64,000 bases of DNA from Diorhabda sublineata (Eukaryota > Arthropoda > Insecta > Coleoptera > Chrysomelidae), in the NCBI RefSeq assembly GCF_026230105.1, contig NC_079478.1, positions 34,673,653-34,737,652 on the forward strand, read 5' to 3'. The notes under the pieces are model-generated. The model did no database searches, was not told the DNA's origin, and saw only the letters and a list, made by a program, of their open reading frames with translations. Positions 1-14,100 of this stretch are shown here, one piece after another; positions within the stretch are counted from its first letter, which is position 1; every line of letters begins with the position of its first letter. The position numbers and the translations under genes were made by a program.

Positions 1-1050
1 ATATAATGGAAATTTTGAGGTTAGGAAAAATTCTTACGATCAATTTAAGGAGAATTCTGAACTCTACAATTTTGGCCCTAACATTTTTTTTCGAATTTTT
101 CGTAGTTTTTGAGTTATTCGCCATTCAAAATATGTTTGAGCGTTCAAACCCATTTTATAATGGAAATTTTGAGGTTAGGAAAAATTCTTACGAAACAATT
201 TAAGGAGAATTCTGAACTCCACAATTTTGGCCGTAACATTTTTTTTCGAATTTTTCGTAGTTTTCGAGTTATTCGCGATTCAAAATATGTTTGAGCGTTC
301 AAACCCATTTTATAATGGAAATTTTGAGGTTAGGAAAAATTCTTACGAAACAATTTAAGGAGAATTCTGAACTCTACAATTTTGGCCGTAACATTTTTTT
401 TCGAATTTTTCGTAGTTTTTGAGTTATTCGCGATTCAAAATATGTTTGAGCGTTCGAACCCATTTTATAAATGGAAATTTTGAGATTAGGAAAAATTCTT
501 ACGAAACAATTTAAGGAGAATTCTGAACTCTACAATTTTGGCCGTAACATTTTTTTTCGAATTTTTCGTAGTTTTCGAGTTATTCGCGATTCAAAATATG
601 TATGAGAGTTCAAACCCATTATATAATGGAAATTTTGAGGTTAGGAAAAAATTGAAACCTTTTTTGTCCAGATTGTTGTACTCCACATTTTTAGTCCAGG
701 CATTTTGTGTCGAAAATCTCATATTTTTCGAGTTATTCGCAATTCAAAATGTTTTTGAGTACGTGAACCCATTTTAAGGTGAAAATTTTGAGGTTAGGAA
801 CAAATACCTGGGATACTTTTTTCTAGAAAATTTTTCACTCTACATTTTTTGTAGAGGCAGTTTCATTCAAATTCTTCATAGTTTTCGAGTTATTTGCGTT
901 TCAATTTTTTTTTAATTTCGAAAATCCGTGCCCATAGTTTTATTAATAACTGCTAGACTTATTCAGTATCCCAAAATCTCCTAAAATCTAGAAAATCAAA
1001 ACACACAATCTAATTTAAGGTTTCAGCTCAAAATCGCCTAATTTGCCTGT
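1..1050 (+). repeat. Tandem-repeat-bearing interspersed element, copy 1
   Basis: About five copies of a 154-156 bp unit begin at positions 6, 160, 315, 471 and 626; each contains ATGGAAATTTTGAGGTTAGG. The last copies are diverged, and from about 780 to 1050 a non-tandem tail follows, ending near CGCCTAATTTGCCTGTACT. A reverse-complement relative with the same tail and fewer units lies at 20484-20990, so this is one interspersed family with a variable internal repeat number. The left end is outside the window. Short open frames here are repeat artefacts. The element type is not identified; internal tandem repeats of this kind are known in some Helitron-related and other non-autonomous elements. 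Confidence 0.85.
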
Positions 1051-1397
1051 ACTATTAGTAACGGTAATGGAGGGATCTAGCGATACAAACAGTGTGGCAT
1101 ATTTGTTGCTGTATGATGATATAATTGAAAAGGTATTTCTCGCGAGCATTAAAATAATTTATCAAGTAACAAACCAATACCAAATTATGAGTCGTATCTA
1201 GAACGTGCCAGTCAAAATGCCCCCCTTCAGCTTAATATAGTTTCAAGCTATGACTTCATGACAGTTGTTTTTTATTAAAAATTACATATTTTTTGATATT
1301 GTAGGATTTTGTGTTCATATTTTCGCGAAAAAACCGTCAACAATCCAAAATAATATTTATAGTTATTTGCTTTTCCTTGAACAAGGACATGATCTGT

Positions 1398-1680
1398 CTT
1401 TAGTTTTCCTTTGATGGTGTAATATTTGAAGTTACTAAATATGATTATGACCGTTTCACGATAGGAAACCTTTGGAGATGCCGCAACGTAATGAATGTTG
1501 TATAGTTTTATTGTAGAAAAGCGTTCCATAGATAAAACCCACTCACCCACTCTGTATAATAACAAACAAAATATAAAACTATACAACATTCATTACGTTG
1601 CGACATCTCCAAAGGTTTCCTATCGTGAAACTGTCATTATCAGATTTAGTAACACCATCAAAGAAAGAGTAAAGTTTGAC
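1398..1680. repeat. Foldback (MITE-like) element
   Basis: Two arms are near-perfect reverse complements: 1453-1510 and 1574-1631, 58 bp with about one mismatch, around a spacer of about 63 bp. Weaker complementarity continues outward to roughly 1398 and 1680, on both sides around TTACTAAAT and its complement. Open frames on either strand across it translate to the same peptide because of the symmetry and are not genes. Terminal boundaries and a target-site duplication were not resolved. Confidence 0.8.
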
Positions 1681-2131
1681 GACATATCATCTGGTATTTA
1701 CCCCGTTTGTTATTTTAATAGATATCCAAATAGCTAGAGCAATTATGGTATGTTATACTTCCGGTAAAGTAACTGGGTACTTTATCATTACTCAAGTATT
1801 TATTGATATGAAAAGAAACGGAGAAAGTACAATTTTCTAACTTGTTATATACACCAAACCATCTGCTCTCTTTTATTTTATTATTATTATTATCTCACAT
1901 ATCAGAAGGTATTCTAAATGTTAAAATATTTGAATTAAATATATACATTACACCAAAGAGGTTAATTAGAACTGTGTACTCCAAAAGAATATACAGTGTT
2001 TGTTAACAAATTATTTGTTCAATGTTATTGACTAAAGCAGATGTTCTAGTTTCAATTCGAATGATTCGAATGCACATGGTACAAAGCCTCAATATTTTTC
2101 TTATACGAATATATATTCATTTTTTTTGCAG

Positions 2132-5100
2132 GACCAGTGAACTGATAGCACTAATGGCGTTATCAACAACGTTTTTTCTTTATATACACACAAGAGATTT
2201 GCATTCGAAACTCAGGGAAATGGAAATCAAAATACAACCAGTTAGTATGATATCTTCAAATCAGTTGATTTTGGGTAAGTATTCTCAAGCAACCCCTTGT
2301 ATGTACTTAACTATAATGTTTTTCACCACACATAATTTTGTATAAAATCGAAGTAGCTAGTCCGGTCCTTACCTGTTATTAAAATATATAATATTCTATC
2401 ATTTTATTGTGTTGATTTCGTGACGTTAAAATTTGAAATATTTCAAATATGTAATACAGGAAACGGAAATATCCATAAATTATGTAGATATTATAAAAAA
2501 ATTGTATTGCAAAATGTATTATTTCAAATAACGTTGAATCAAATTATACATTAAACATCGTTAATCCGAATTTCTACAATGCGAATATCTAAAATATATC
2601 AAAATTCGTTCCTATCGTAATTTTTAGCTTATGTCTTTGACGCTAGATGGCGACACCATATATATAACGATAGCAATGAAGAATATGTTTATAAAGTATT
2701 TAATCTTTTTATTATTATTATTATTTTATAAATGTGTTTTTGTGTAATATTAAACACGATTTTATTATATTTTATGCATACCTCGTTAGCGCGATAGATG
2801 GCGCCACCATCGTATGATGTAAAATACGAAGAAATCTAGAATCCGGAACAAATCCTTTCCTTTAGATTCCGGATTCACGATGTTATATTGTATTTATAAT
2901 CCACTGAATGGACTCTTTTTTTCGATATTTGTGTCAGTGGTTCAAATGATGCTGAATTTTGTATTTAAGAAATGTCTTCGAAAAGGTGCAAAATATATGT
3001 TGAGAACTCGTCCGCTGTTGTAGACTGTGAAGTCGGTCCTGTTCCAATACGTTATCGAAGTTAAAGTTTGGCGGATGCATCGAATTTTTTTATAGAGATG
3101 ATTCTGAAAAGGCATTTTTGTTTGTTTAGAGAAATAATCCAAAACAACCCAATTCAACCCCCAAACGAAGCAGATGAACTAATTTGGTTGTCTAAAAAAG
3201 ATCTAATATAATTGTACAAACTCCTTAACAAGTTTCAATAATGAAATTTTTGTTGAAACAATTAATTCGTTCAAAAATAAAAATCAAAAATGCAATAAGA
3301 TGGTTTTTTGCAAGTTTCTAGCAAATTTTGAGGTTATGCGAATAAATGATCTTTAAAACAATTTTACCATCTACAATTTGTGTAGAAGACATTTTTCCCG
3401 ACGAAGCCTTGTTTTCCTATAAATTTTGAAAAAATGTTTCTCGCCCCAATTCAACCCCTAGCGAATGATGTGCAGTATTCATAAAATGTGTTTCATACTT
3501 TTATCAACTTCTTAACCATTTTTAACAATTAATGTTAAAAACGGACCATTTGTTCAAAAATAAAAATTAAAAACCCAGAAGTTAGATTTTTGCAATTTTG
3601 TAGCAAATTTTGAGGTTATGCAAAAAAATATTCTTCACCACAATTATACATTTTTGTACGATCTACAACTTTTGTAGAAGACATTTTTTTCGAGGATATT
3701 TCGTTTATCAATAAATTTTTAAAATCTGTTTCCCACCCCAAATCAACCCCTTAATGAAAAACACTCGCTGATTTAGTTGTCTAAAAAACATCTTCTATAA
3801 TTGTACCAACGTCTTAACAAGTTTCAATAATAAAATTTTCGTTAAAACGATTCATTCGTTCAAAAATAAAAAAATTCATTTTTGGTAATTTACTGGCAAA
3901 TTTTGAGGTTATGCGAAAAAATACTTTCTACAACAATTGTACATTTTTTACGATCTAAAACTTTTGTACCAGACATTTTTATCGACGAAGCCTTGTTTTT
4001 CAGTACTTCAGTACTTTGAACAATGAGAATTCCAATTGATTATTGGATGGTAAATTATTTAATATCTACAGCATTTCAAACTTTCCCTTCATAACTTTTC
4101 CTATTTTTCTTTACTAATTCTGTAAATATGAATATTGTTGAGAAAAAAAAACGACAACCTTTCATTTCGGATTAATATCTATTAGATTGTACAAGAAAGT
4201 TTGTTTTACCTACAAAACATGTAATATATGCAAAGATTGAAATGTGCATTCAAGATTATGTTAATTATATGCGCAACCAATAAATTGGTAACATTAGAAT
4301 ACATAAATTCGTATCAACATCAAGTTATTTAGCGTCAAAATTATTAAATTGAAATAGCTTGAGAAAGCTTCAAAATTAATTGGGGTTTGAAAAGGTCAAA
4401 GAAAGTTAAAATTTATTATACTAGTTTCCTATCTATCAAAGAAACGAGATCACCATATTTTGAAACACTCTGTATAATATTATAGCAAATCGCTTTCAAT
4501 CGTAGTAAACTTGTAAAAGTGAGGTTAATAACACGTTAGGTATTAATAAAAATCCATAAAAACTTCAACATTTTTCACCAGCATCATTGTTTAAACATTC
4601 GGAGAAACCTTCAAAAAATTTTTTGTTAAAAAATTATGACTGCAACACTGCAGCGCTGCCAGATTCTTTTGACGATTTTCTTTCAAGGGGGTAATACCGC
4701 CGAAGGAGTGTAAAGAAAACACGGGAGAATATACAAAAAAAATTTATTATCTTAAATAAGGTACAGTACAGAATATTTGTGACAGTTTCTTTGTGCTTTA
4801 CGCCAGTTTGAAAGCGCCGCTCAATGCCACTGCTTTAGTTTAGGTAAAAGATGAAAATCACTCGGTACTACGTCAGGATTATATGGAGGGTATTTGAAAA
4901 TATCATACTAAATTTTTAAGGAAACCTAATCTAGATAATTTAATTTATTGCAAAAATTAAATCAATTTGCACCATTTCGATAAAATTACAATAATCTCCA
5001 AGAAACATTTTATAGATATAAATTCAATTTTTGGAAATTGTGGTTAAAATAAAACAAAATATAAAAAATAAGTATCTTCATTTGCTGCTTAAGTTATATA

Positions 5101-8100
5101 AAAATGTACATTATATCACAGTGAATTTTATTCAATACAATACACTATGCAATAAAATTAAATAAAGACAAAAATACAATTTTTCTTAGTGTAGTAGTAT
5201 AAATCCAATTTAATCGAGATCCGTAACCAATTTTCTATTTGTCTTAAATTAAAAGAACCACATTCAATGTCAATAGGACCAAAATTTTTAATATTGACTC
5301 CCATAAATCAAACTATACTGTTACGAACGTATCTCCGCCCTAGAGCCGGGCCTGCCTAGATGTAAGGAAATTCTAAAATTCGGCGAACGTCAAAGGGATT
5401 CCGCGGTTTATAAAAAGTCGCGCGCGCTTCGTCGAATTTTAGAATTCCACCACATCTAGGCAGGACCTGCTCTAGCACACGTACGTAACAATATAAAATC
5501 TTCAATATAGTTTCAACAAATTAAAAAATCTTTAGTAATAATAATTTCACGAGAAATGTTTGTACATTAACTTTAAAAAAATTATACAAAATATGTCAGT
5601 CTATATATATACATAAAAAAGAAAAAATAAATAAAGTACTAAAATTAAAAATTAACGGCCAGCGTCCACTTTTTAAATATCTATAGAAAACAGGTTTTTA
5701 GTCTTCTTCTGCCTTTTGTTGGGTAGTATTTCATTTTCATTAACGCTGTAAAAGAAAATCAATTTTAAAAATTAATCTTTCGACTAATTCTCCTTCCGAA
5801 CCTTCATGATTTGAACCATATACGTTTTTTGATAGACGTATACAGTTTGCGATTACTGCGACTGATTTCTAATTTACTGCCTGCTAGTTTTAATTCCAAA
5901 TAGCTTCTTAAAAACCAAAAAAACAATAAATGAAATCGTATTTTCATTAGTATTTAAGGGAACCTGATGATGAGATGAAGAACGTAAAAGAAGAAGATGA
6001 AGAACGTAAAAGAAGAAGATGAAGAACGTAAAAGAAGAAGATGAAGAACGTAAAAGAAGACAAAAAAAGTTAAAAATAACAGAAATAAAGAATCTATGTC
6101 ATATAGTGGTAGTAGTAAGATGAAACACGAAAGACTTGTAAATCGTTTCTAGGTTAAGCATTATAAAAAGAAACAGTGGAAAAATAGTAAATGAAAAAAC
6201 CATTCAAAAGGGTAGTTGGTAATCCACGTATCAAGAAATAATAAGAAAACAACTTTAGAACTAATAGGTACCAGGTCTTAATGAATAAAATAATTCTGAA
6301 TCTAAAAGCAAAACATGACTCGGAGAGCGTTTTACAGCTTTGAGTTTATCAACTTCAATTTTTCACTAAGATACTGGGAAGACAAGTTAAAAAACTTTTC
6401 TTAGGATCTGAAAAGTAAAAAAATTTGAACCTAAATACAAAACATAACCTGAAAGAGTTTAGCAATTTTATTATTTCAGATAATAAGATAATAGATACAC
6501 AAGATCAAAAAGCCTTCCAAAGTTAAATTCTGATACATAAAGACACTGGATGAATCCTAATTCATCCTCATCAGACCTTGGTTATTGACCTTCGGTACAG
6601 TATACAACCCCCAAAAGCAGATTAAAAGATTTCCGAATCAGAGAAGATTATTTTCTTTTCTATAGATTGGATTCCAGTTCAAATCCAACCAACCAAGAAT
6701 CAGAAATGCATATAAAATCTGAAAATATGTCTGAAGATTACATTATAAGCACTTAATGGGGATTTAATTAGATATCCCACCATTCTTAGGTAGTTAAAAG
6801 AAGTTGCAAGTCCAAGTAGATGTCCATGAATATAATTCAATGTCCGGTGTGACTTATAACCATAGGGGTAATTGTTAAACAAAAATAACTTAATAGTATA
6901 CATTGTTTTGCTATTTTATCTGTTGCAAGTGTGATTTTATTTATTTTTGGTTTTGATCATACCTTTTATATAACATAAAAGTTATAATTATTATCTCAGG
7001 GAAATGGTTATGGACTTGAGGGATCTTGAAGATACCACGGTTCGATACTATCTTGACTATTTATTGATCTGGCGTTAGATTTTGAAATGCGCTTGAACAG
7101 ATTTAAAATATTCGTCAAACGCCTGTGGAAACCCAAGAAATATGTTAATAAGATAATTTTTACGAACGGTCACTCCATTAATTTTCTCTACAATCAGTAT
7201 AAATATTTTTTTATTTAAGCAAACAATATATACTACTAAATACTCGAATAAAATAAAACTTTTTCATGAAAAAACAATTCGAATAAATGTTGAAAAAGTA
7301 GAAGGACTCACCTTGGTTTTTTGAATTCGTCATCTGATTCTTTAAATGAAGATAAAGTATCCTGTAAAAGAAGAAACCATAAGACGGTTTATCAAAAAAA
7401 AAATCGATCGGCAAGGAAGTTATACTGGGTTTTTAGCACATGTATCACTATATTTTTTTAAATCCCATCAATAACGATTCCATTGTCTCGTCACTTCTGT
7501 ATGTTCAACTAACCATTAGAGTGTTAATGTGACTTGAAATAACCAGTTTTGTGTTGATTTGAACCCTATAAATTCAAGTTTCCAATCAAGATTAGCTTCA
7601 GTGATGTCCATGAATGAAATTGTGGATAACCGACGATGGTAAGAAATGTATTTTAATTTTTTAATAATCATATACCACTTCATGTTCGACTTTATAAAAT
7701 AAATATCAAATAAACTTGTTAAAAGGATTATTATGATTGGATCAACATTTATTGTGGAAACTCACAATCCGGATTGTCTAGAAAGACAACTGGGTTGACC
7801 TGAACCTTTTTTGGGTAAAAATCTACAAATTCACAACTGATACATCTGTATATTAGTATGTTTGACGTCAGAAATATGCACTGAAAATTGCATATGCAGT
7901 TTTCAAAACGTCTGGTCTTTATGGCTAACAGTTGACACATCTGATGAGTGAGATACAGTTGACAAAATTTGTTATTGCTCTCAAGTTTAGATATAAATCG
8001 TTTCCATGTAGTTGCAACTCTTTTTACTCAGATTAGGATTGTTTGACATAACATTTCAGAGACTTTCCTTTAAATCACCGCTCAAATTCAATCTCTGTAG

Positions 8101-11100
8101 CCCTCATTACATACCCGTAATAGGACATAACTTTCTTAAAGGCAAAACTCTTTTGAATTAGTATCGATACAAAGGGACAACTGCAGCTTTTCAAAATACA
8201 TTAATGCCCAGTAAAGTTTGTAAATAAATAAAAATCCTTCTTATATATTACAATATTACCAACTTAGTTAAATTATCGAATATTCCGGAGGATTCCTAAA
8301 TGTTCAAAATTTTATTTGAAGATCCTTTAAAGATATTCTTGAAAGTACAGTTCAGAAGCAGCACAAAAAACGTCAAAATTAAAAAAAAAAGAAAATTCAA
8401 AACTCGATGAATAAACAAAAAAGTTTCCTTTATGTTAAAACCAATTTAGTTAGATTATCTAATATTCTGGAGTATTCTTGAAAATTATAAAATATGATTA
8501 ATAGAATATTTAAAAATCCCTCCTGTATATTACAATATTATCAAGTTAGTTAAATTATATAGTTACTAGAATAATTATAATGTTAATAACCTTTTCTCTG
8601 TTTTCGCATACATCTTCATTACATTTGCATGTCGAGGTACAGTTCTTGCCCATTTTCCTGCATCCGCACCGTGACTTGCATATCGTTTTGCAAGTACAAG
8701 AACCGTCCGATTGTCTTTTTACCGGTTGATTATCTTTGAAATCTGAAAAATACAAAGGGAAAGTTAAAAAATAATCAAAATTAAATAAAGTAAACAATTT
8801 TTGAAATAACTTCTGTCAAATTAATACCGACATCAAAATTATAGATGGTGTGAAGGTTCAGTATGAAAATCATGCAAACCGTATGAGAAATATCAAATCT
8901 AGTTACTTACTGATGGCTGTTCGATTTAATTTTCGTTTTTCTTCTATAACTCTCTTTCCGAGAGGGGTTTTTCTCCAATCGGGGTCATTTTCGACACTAT
9001 CTATGTCTTCTTCCAATGAACTCTGTAATTCAGATAAAATATATATAAAGAGGAATTAAAATACAACATCAACTTACTTCCAATTGATCTACTATCACAA
9101 CAGGCTTCACAATGTCCTAAAATATTATTAAAAAATATACAAAAAAATTATAACAAACCCAAAAAAAATTAAATACTTACTTTTCTGTTGATAATAAATG
9201 TGCCTTCCAGAGGATCTTTTTCTTTCAAAACAGGCGTCGGAGGGGCGGTCGTTGATATTTCCTGTAATAAAATTTATTTAAATAATTTCAAATTCAAAAA
9301 TAATTTGACTTACTCCTACATATTGAAGTTTTTCTGACAGCTGTTTGTTTTCTTCTTTCAGTTTTTGTAATTGTTTCAACCATTCGTGTTCTTTCACTGC
9401 AAATATAATGAGTTTTTTCATTTTTCTCCAATTCATTAGATATTTTAATATACAGGGTATACCACATTATACCTAACCACCCCTTGAATTTTTCTAAACA
9501 ATTTTCATAGTTTTAGAAAGTTTCGAGTGTTATTCACACAAAATTACCAAACAATTTTTTTGAACACCCATCAAAATTTTGAAAATAAAAAACAAACATT
9601 GGAACCCTTTAGACATATATTCCGAATAATGTTGAATTTGAAAGTATTTTTTTAGCAAAAAAACAACAAAATTAACTAAGAAAATCATATAGAAACAAAT
9701 TTTTAAAAAAAATATTACAGATATACATTTTGACTCATACCCTGTATATATTTTTGGCTTTTTGGTCAATTTATAACGAATTGCAACTACATTTTTGAAA
9801 AAATACCCTAAACAATGTAAGAAAAATAAAAAAATTGGGGTCCAAACTATTGAAATAACTTACCGGCCCAATCTCCACTTCCATCATCTCGATGGACGTG
9901 ATTTTTCTCGCATATCTTCAATTTTTCCACAGCCTAAAATAACGAAACATCCAAATACAATTTATCCATTTGAAACTATCAACTCAGTAACCCAATACCC
10001 AACAAAAATTATTTTATGTCTGTAAAACTTGACATACATCATGTATCTCATTCTACCACAAGTTGATGAATTACCAGAATTTAAAGAGGATGCTGTTTAA
10101 GTCTTAACCGTTTGTCTCATACATGTTCAACCACAGACCAATCAATGGTTTCTTCAAAATCAAAGTAGGAGATCAATTTGGGTCTGATGGAAATAGGGTC
10201 AAAGGTCTGTCTGTTTGCAACGTTGGATTTTGAATTATCCTGTTATAATGAATCAGATGAAGTTCCAATATTCCTTGAGTCATAATGGCATTCAATACCA
10301 TGACATCAACAATGTGAAAAAAATTGTAGATAAGACGTCTGCCTTGTCTTTTTCTCACCGTCTGTACATCATCATATTTGTGTCTACATCTAACAGAGAT
10401 TTATCCTACACTAGACGTTCTTAGCACCACTAAAGCCGATTTTTTCATGTTCCAGAGCTAGAGGTAACACCAATTGAAGTATAATTATAAGGAGTCTTCT
10501 GTGAACCATTGTCTTCATCTATGAGCAACTCTTGGAGATTTTAACTTTAGCTGATGGTCCTGGGTTTTTATATGGTTCTGCTCACTCGTCCTATACCTTT
10601 GAAAGTTTGTATTTGGCCTTCGTAATGCCATTTCTGGTAACATCTGACCATAGTGTACACACTTCTATTTAAAAATAGTCTAGCTTCCAGAAGAACACCA
10701 ATGGGGCCTACCTAATCTAAATTAGCTGAAGATAATTTTCATTTCTTTGCACTATAGGCATGATAAGCACCAGTGATTCAAATAAAATGCGATATTTGAA
10801 TGGGCCAGTTCCTTCAGTAACTGATCCTTAAGTAATGACCCTTCTCCAAACCATTGAGTTGTTACTGTCTTTGTCAATGAACAATTTTTGGAGATAATAT
10901 CCTTAGGTGACGATTTCGTCGTCCTGATCACTCTTCCTTGGAGATTATTGCTCTTTAGGTTCGGTTTTTTTGGTGAAATGCCTATTCACATCTAACAACA
11001 GTATCCATCTTCTTTTTAATGAGTTTTAAGTTAAGTTTTTAGGTACGATAAGCACTGTATTTGGTTAAATTGCAATATTTTTTTAAACCTGTAAATAAAT

Positions 11101-14100
11101 TGAATTTAATTACCTCATTATATAATTCTTGTACTTCGGTGAGTTTCATATTAGTACATACTTTCTCTTTGACAACTTCAGCAGTTTTGGCAAACAAAAA
11201 TTTGATACCGTATTTAGCTTCGGCCATAGTTTGAAATTTTTCTATTCTCGCTTTCGCTTTAACATCTAACAAAATAAAAATAATCACAATTAAATTATTT
11301 ACGCTGTTTTTTATTTGTAAGTCACCTTGATCCGTATCTAACAATTTTTGTTGCATATCCTGTATTTGAGCGCTCCTCAATTCCAGATCTTCTTCAATGG
11401 ATTTAATTTCTGACGAATCTGCAACATCGCCGTTATTTTTAAGTTGATCCAATTGAAGCTGTAACGTTGCTCGGTCTTCTAAAAGTACGTTCAATGTAGT
11501 TTCAGCTTCTATGAAATTAACACATAAATCAAATTCTTGCTTGAGCTGAAAACAAAAATTGAAATAAATTAAACCCGAAATCAATCAGACAATAATTACT
11601 TCCAGAAATGTTGGAAAATGGATTATACTAAACAAAGAAATGGGGCCAAAAAGAGGAAAGACTTGAAAATGATTCGAGGAAAATGGCAAATAAATGAACT
11701 AGAAGGTCAAGAACGTAATGGATTATACTAAACAAAGAAATGGAGCCAACAAAATGAAAAACTTGAAGAGGATTCGAGGAAAGAGGCAAATGAGTAAACT
11801 ATAAGAGCCAAGAAGGAAATGCGGCAAAAAGTGGAAAAACTTGAATAAATATTCGAGGAAAATTGCAAAAGATAGTGGAAGAATAGGTTTAAGAGGTCAA
11901 CCACTTACCCACGGCTCAATCTTTTCAGCTTTTCCAATATTCCTCGACTCTTGAGATTGCTGTTTCAAAGATAAAGCCAATTTCAACCTCTTATTAATCG
12001 CCTCGGCTTCTTCTACTCTCCTTTTAAAAACATTCTGTTGTTTAGTGTGCATAACTTTCATCCTGACTATTTCGTGTTCCTTCTTTATATCCTGCTGTTT
12101 TAATCTGATGCATTCCCTCTCTTTCTGTAACCTCCATTGACGGAATTTTTCTGCTTCGTCCCGCATCGCTTTCACCAATTTCACTTTGGTCTGTTTCATC
12201 TGGATTATCTCTTGATTTAAGCTCTTGATCCTTTCTTCGGCTCTGGCTTTTTGTTTTATCAGATGATTTTGTTCTTGTACCTGAAACAAATCAGAATAAT
12301 TAGAAAAGAAAATTATTTAATTATTAGTAGAGTACTTTTTTCTTTAACTCCACGATCTGTTGTTCCAATTCTTGTACTCTTTTTCTTCGTTGTTCGGATA
12401 TTTTTCCTGAATTTCCAATATTTTTCAGTACTTGTAACAATTCCTCTTTTTCTTTTTCAAGTTGGTTAATTTTGGATTCGTTTTCAGCCATGGCCTGTAA
12501 AAATAACAAAAAAAAAATTAATTAACGTAATTATTGATAAAAATATCGATGAAATAATTTACCTGATAATCTACAACGTACTGATTACTGTTTATGTACT
12601 GTTTAGCGAGACTCTCCTTGAGGTTAAGTTGCTTTTCAATTTCGGATAATTGACCTTTCAAATCGAGTTGCCTGTTGGTATGCGATTCTTGTTTTTCTTC
12701 CATATCTTCGGATTCTTCTTTCTCATTTTCAGATGAATCTTTTATACTATGTTTGTTGTGATCGTGAGTCCTAAAAATAAATTTAAAAAAATGTCCTATA
12801 CATCTCCTAAAGCAAAAAATGACTTACGCAATTTCATCTTCAGTTTTCATTTGATCATTACTAATTTCTGTAAATTGTTTTTTAATCGATTGTAGTTTTT
12901 CAAAATTCTCTTTCAATAATTGCATATTATTAGTTTCCAGTCCTGTACTATAATTATTTAACGTTGCTTCGTATTGATCCTTCAGTTCTAATAGCTTTCC
13001 ATTTAACAGTTCATTGGCATTTTGAAGAATTATTATTTTTTCGTGTAAATTGGTGTTATCGAAAAGGGCAGCTGTAAGTTGACTACTCAGATCTCTCTTT
13101 TTACATTTTAATTCGACATTTTCTCGTTTGAGTGCTTCTATTTCTGCAGGACAAATAACCGGACCTCCTAACAACATAAAAAATCAAAATCGACTATAGT
13201 ACAACATTTTGCATTGAAACAAACGCCTCATTGTATATATTCAACTGTATTGTACAATAAAAGGGAAATTACTTTGAATTTACCTAATTTTTGTCAGTCA
13301 TCAACATATTGGATAGATTCTGACCAAAATATTTAGATAACAATTAAATCTACAGATTGCAATAACAGAAATTATTATAAATTACTTTAATACTTTGTTT
13401 TTATAAAATAAATATTAATTTGTTTGAACACACCTCGTACATAAGGATAAGTAGCATTTTTAATACTTTCCAATCGACATTTTGGCACTTATTCGTTGAA
13501 ATAATATTGATAATAATGTGAATATCATTTGATTCCATACAATATAGCACTAAAGTAGTAATTTTTTTCCTCTACACAATAAATTACTTTAACACTTTGT
13601 TATTATGAAATAATTCTTCATATTTTTTGAGCACACCTCGTACATAAGGATAGGTAGCATTTTTAAATACTTTCCAGTCGACATTCCAACTGAATTTAGA
13701 ATGAAGAATTTCGTTGAAATAAAATTTATATTAATTCGAAGTATAGTTACAAAAAATAATCACACTTTACACTTTTTTGTAAACATTATTCAAAAATTGA
13801 ATGAAATAATACAATGGCGTTAAAAATAAATGGGAAATCGTAACATTCAGTTGAAAAAAAAATAGCTGATACATTAATTTAAAGTAGTAACGATATTTAG
13901 TTTTGATTTTATTTTTTTTTGGAATAATAAAATTATTTCAATATTATTTAATCGAAATGAAATACTCACCGGAATTATTTGATATGTCTGAATGTGATTT
14001 ATTGAGGTTAGGATTTGTATGTAATCCAAATTTACCGTTAATATCGTTTGATTCTACACAATGGAAATCTTTTAGCACCAAACTGATAATTTTTTTTCCT

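Larger units (their letters stand above)
2275..8300. other. Left part of the large sulfotransferase intron
   Basis: The donor GTAAGT lies at 2275. The stretch is AT-rich and holds the repeats listed separately (3140-4010, 5319-5490, 5974-6061). Two short related motifs, GATGGCGACACCA near 2648 and GATGGCGCCACCATC near 2798, sit about 150 bp apart. Short open frames at 2942-3157, 6700-6903, 7211-7414 and 7749-7940 show no recognisable domain, splice context or codon pattern. I see no further gene. Confidence 0.6.

Noticed and set aside
1275..1737. 104- and 80-codon frames sharing a peptide on opposite strands
   Set aside because: They are produced by the inverted arms of the foldback element.
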